Below, piece after piece: positions 61,653 through 64,000 of a DNA stretch of 64,000 nt. The notes beneath the pieces were generated by a model. That model ran no database searches and was not told where the DNA came from. It saw only the letters and a list, made by a program, of their open reading frames with translations. Made by a program: the position numbers and the translations under genes. Position 1 is the stretch's first letter; every line of letters begins with the position of its first letter. Source of the DNA: Anaerolineae bacterium UTCFX1 (lineage in GTDB: Bacteria > Chloroflexota > Anaerolineae > Anaerolineales > Villigracilaceae); assembly GCA_002050275.1 (NCBI GenBank), contig MWTB01000016.1, positions 1 to 64,000 of the forward strand. The letters are read 5' to 3'.

Positions 61653-63137
61653 ATGAATCAGACCAATCCGATTGAAGCGCCGAAGAGGTTCAATTCACCC
61701 CCATTTCACTGGGCATCATTTTTGTTTTCTCTTGGGTCGTTAAGCGCATGCGTGCCATTGGCAGTGTATGCTTACTTGGGGACTTTTTCGCGCTATCTTG
61801 CCGATGACTATTGCGCGTCCTCCTATTTATATGCGTCGCGCAACCTTCTGGATGCAACCTTACTAGCGTATTCTTTATGGGCAAATAGCTATTCAAGGCT
61901 GATGTTCTCGCAACTGATCGAATTGGGCGGCACAAACGGCATTCGCGCCATGGCGGGCACGGAGCTCGTAATCTGGGCGCTGTTGCTGGCATGGATGTTT
62001 TATGAGTTGGGGAAATTAATGCAGGCGCGCCTGCCCAAAGCCGCTTATCTGTGGCTAGCTGGCGCAGCAATCGCATTGAGTTTATATCAAACGTCGGCGC
62101 TATATCAAATTTTATACTGGCGTACAGGGGTAATTCCCTATTCCTTGCCGTTATTGTGGTTTATCGGAATTGCGGCGTTCTTTCTGCGTTATGTTGGAAA
62201 GCCCTACGAAAAATCGCGCGCAGTCTGGTTCGGGATTCTGTTCGCTATTTTAATTTTCTTCGCAGGCGGGTTGAGCGAAACAACTTCGGGGATGCTGGTC
62301 GGAATCATGTTCATCGCGGTCGCGCTCGCTTGGCGGACGAAGCGACTCCATCAACGCCGCGACGTAGTGACATCTCTCATTGTCGGCTTGATCGTAGCTA
62401 TTATTGCCATTTCGATTACGGCGGCGTCGCCAGGCACATCGAATCGCCTACATCGAATTATGCGCAGCGACCCGATCTATAACCCCATCGAATTGGCTGG
62501 CGATGTCATTTTGTATACCTCTCAGGCTCTTTTTGAAACGATTCGATCGTATCCGTCGTTAGCCATTGTCGCGTTAGTCCTGTCGTTTTGCGTGATATTC
62601 CTCGCACTTTCAACCAGCGGGCAAAACGCCGCGCGCCTCTCGCCTGCGCATTTGCGTTGGGCGTTGCTGATTATTCCCATCGCAATCTTCGTGATCATTG
62701 GATTCAGTTACGCGCCCAGCGCGTTCGTGCGAACTTTTCCTGCGGCGCGGGCGCGCTTCGCATCTCTTTTCGTATTGACGCTTGGATTGATCTTCGAGGG
62801 CGGCATAGTAGGAGTTCTAGCGGCGCAAACGCGCTCGTTCACCAGCGTAAAATGGACCAAGGTTGTGGTTGCGTTCGCACTGATAGCGTTGCTCGTTCAT
62901 CCGCTCCGCATAACGCCGAAAATTTACGCGCTTCGCTATGAATATCAAAAATTCTCTCAGCAGTGGGATGCGCGCGACACGCTCATTCGTCAAGCCGTCG
63001 CCGACGGCAAAACCGACCTCGTCGTTGTTCAGTTAGACTCGATCGGCGGCGTAGGCGAATACAAAGGCAATCCCAAAGATTGGATCAACCTCTGCGCGGC
63101 GCGCTTCTACGGCTTGAATTCGATCGTCGCTCCGTGA
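61653..63137 (+). CDS. DUF6056-like multi-pass membrane protein, second copy
   Basis: A 494-residue membrane protein with about eleven hydrophobic segments. It has RYLADDYCASSYLYA after the first and DWINLCAARFYGLN near the end, as in the protein at 53831-55240, so the two are paralogues. The family is GT-C-like and may add sugars outside the membrane. TCAGGAG precedes the ATG. It lies between the sulfatase and sulfotransferase genes. Confidence 0.75.
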   Translation: MNQTNPIEAPKRFNSPPFHWASFLFSLGSLSACVPLAVYAYLGTFSRYLADDYCASSYLYASRNLLDATLLAYSLWANSYSRLMFSQLIELGGTNGIRAMAGTELVIWALLLAWMFYELGKLMQARLPKAAYLWLAGAAIALSLYQTSALYQILYWRTGVIPYSLPLLWFIGIAAFFLRYVGKPYEKSRAVWFGILFAILIFFAGGLSETTSGMLVGIMFIAVALAWRTKRLHQRRDVVTSLIVGLIVAIIAISITAASPGTSNRLHRIMRSDPIYNPIELAGDVILYTSQALFETIRSYPSLAIVALVLSFCVIFLALSTSGQNAARLSPAHLRWALLIIPIAIFVIIGFSYAPSAFVRTFPAARARFASLFVLTLGLIFEGGIVGVLAAQTRSFTSVKWTKVVVAFALIALLVHPLRITPKIYALRYEYQKFSQQWDARDTLIRQAVADGKTDLVVVQLDSIGGVGEYKGNPKDWINLCAARFYGLNSIVAP

Positions 63138-63143
63138 TTCACA

Positions 63144-64000
63144 TGCAAACAGGCTCAAACGCTCAGCCTATTCTCGTCACTGGCGCACATCGAAGCGGCA
63201 CGACGTGGGTCGGCAAAATGCTCGCAGGTTCGCAAGTGGCGTACATCAGCGAACCGTTGAATGTGTTGCATCGCCCTGGTGTGTTGCGCGCGAAAGTGAA
63301 TCGTTGGTATCAATATATTTGCGATGACAACGAAGCCGAGTATCTCACCGCGTTCGAGGAATTGCTCGACTATCGCTATCACACATGGAGCGAGATCAAG
63401 TCGCTGCGTTCGCTCAAAGATTTTCTACGCATGGGGCGCGACTTCAAAATTTTCTACGACGCGCTCGAACACGGACAACGCGCTTTGCTCAAAGATCCGT
63501 TCGCAGTGTTTTCGATCCCGTGGTTTGTAAAGCGATTCGATTTCAAAGTTGTTGTCACAGTTCGTCATCCCGCTGCATTTGCGAGCAGCCTCAAACGCCT
63601 CGGCTGGAATTTCGATTTCAACGATCTGCTCGATCAACCTCTGCTGATGCGCGATCACCTCAAACAATATCGCGGACAGATGCAAGCCGTCAAAGCAGAT
63701 GATGTCATCGGTCAAGCCAGCCTGTTGTGGACGATGATCTACAAAACGGTTCATTCGCTCCTTCGACACGCTCAGGGCAGCGAGGGACAGCTGGATCGGC
63801 GCCTCGTCATTGTGCGCCACGAAGACCTTTCGCGCGATCCCATCAGCGGCTTCCGCGATCTGTACGCCGCGCTGGGGTTGGATTTCACGTCTCATGCCGA
63901 AGATAAAATTTTGAATTCCAGCAGTTCCGAAAACCCGACCGAACTCTCGCGCCGCAAAACCCACTCCGTTAAAATGGACAGCCGCGCCAGCATTGAAACT
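63144..64000 (+). CDS. Sulfotransferase family protein (3' end outside window)
   Basis: The frame from the ATG at 63144 is open to the end (285 codons so far). It starts MQTGSNAQPILVTGAHRSGT with the PAPS-binding loop HRSGTTW, and has KVVVTVRHPAAFASSLKRLG, the second PAPS site with Arg and Ser. A later VIVRHEDLSRDP is also typical. It should put sulfate on a carbohydrate or lipid. A repeat at 63758-63785 adds LLRHAQGSEG in frame. Confidence 0.9.
63758..63785. repeat. Short repeat inside the sulfotransferase gene
   Basis: CTCCTTCGACACGCTCAGGG followed by CAGCGAGG. It is of the same type as the insert at 58628-58677 and is read in the same way (LRHAQG against LRQAQG). Confidence 0.7.

Overview
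This window looks like a chromosomal segment of a member of the Chloroflexota, most likely class Anaerolineae. That placement is inference. It rests on the mix of genes: a bacterial dnaA and rpsB-tsf-pyrH-frr-uppS-cdsA block, an archaeal-like thiolase/HMG-CoA synthase set with a class II HMG-CoA reductase, several NarL/HisKA_3 two-component systems, and many short palindromic repeats in spacers and inside genes. There is no rRNA and no CRISPR array. One tRNA gene, tRNA-Asn(GTT), is present.

Bases 1-6440 hold the C-terminal end of a YifB/ComM gene. A leftward cluster follows (YrdB-like, TMEM175-like, a small membrane protein, a lone receiver). Then come a rightward NarL-type response regulator and histidine kinase and a CPBP membrane protease. 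A 16-bp palindrome centred on CTTAAG lies upstream of both the regulator and the protease. A second, degenerate copy of the YifB/ComM 3' end at 6109-6294 closes this block and suggests a rearrangement.

Bases 6433-23419 are one long leftward catabolic cluster. It encodes a CoA-transferase, FdrA, a DUF1116 protein, a double-domain cyclase, an NmrA-like protein, a three-subunit molybdenum hydroxylase with a CoxG-like protein, a BMP-type ABC importer and a second cyclase. Together these suggest uptake of a nucleoside-like or N-heterocyclic compound, hydroxylation, hydrolytic ring opening, carbamoyl transfer and CoA activation. The substrate is not known. A promoter and the remains of a serine recombinase lie just upstream.

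Bases 23873-36260 hold a DUF35 protein, a DUF3597 protein, a rightward surface-polysaccharide cluster (glycosyltransferase, epimerase, WecA-like transferase, heparinase-like protein) and a leftward mevalonate cluster (thiolase-like protein, lipoprotein, HMG-CoA synthase, HMG-CoA reductase). An AT-richer type II restriction-modification pair interrupts the mevalonate cluster.

Bases 36333-46186 hold a GAF-GAF histidine kinase, a dnaA region with DnaA-box-like sites, and the housekeeping run dnaA, rpsB, tsf, pyrH, frr, uppS, cdsA, glpX and tRNA-Asn. Bases 46263-53684 are leftward: an FmdB zinc ribbon, coaX, a homocysteine methyltransferase/MTHFR fusion, metH, and a small NTF2-like gene preceded by a SAM-I riboswitch with its own promoter and terminator.

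Bases 53831-64000 are a rightward cell-surface cluster: two DUF6056-like membrane proteins, a cytidylyltransferase, a dehydrogenase, a GxxExxY protein flanked by inverted repeats, an SDR, a frameshifted DUF115 gene, a GT2 glycosyltransferase, a sulfatase and a truncated sulfotransferase. Several genes in this cluster and in the heparinase region carry short repeats inserted in frame.
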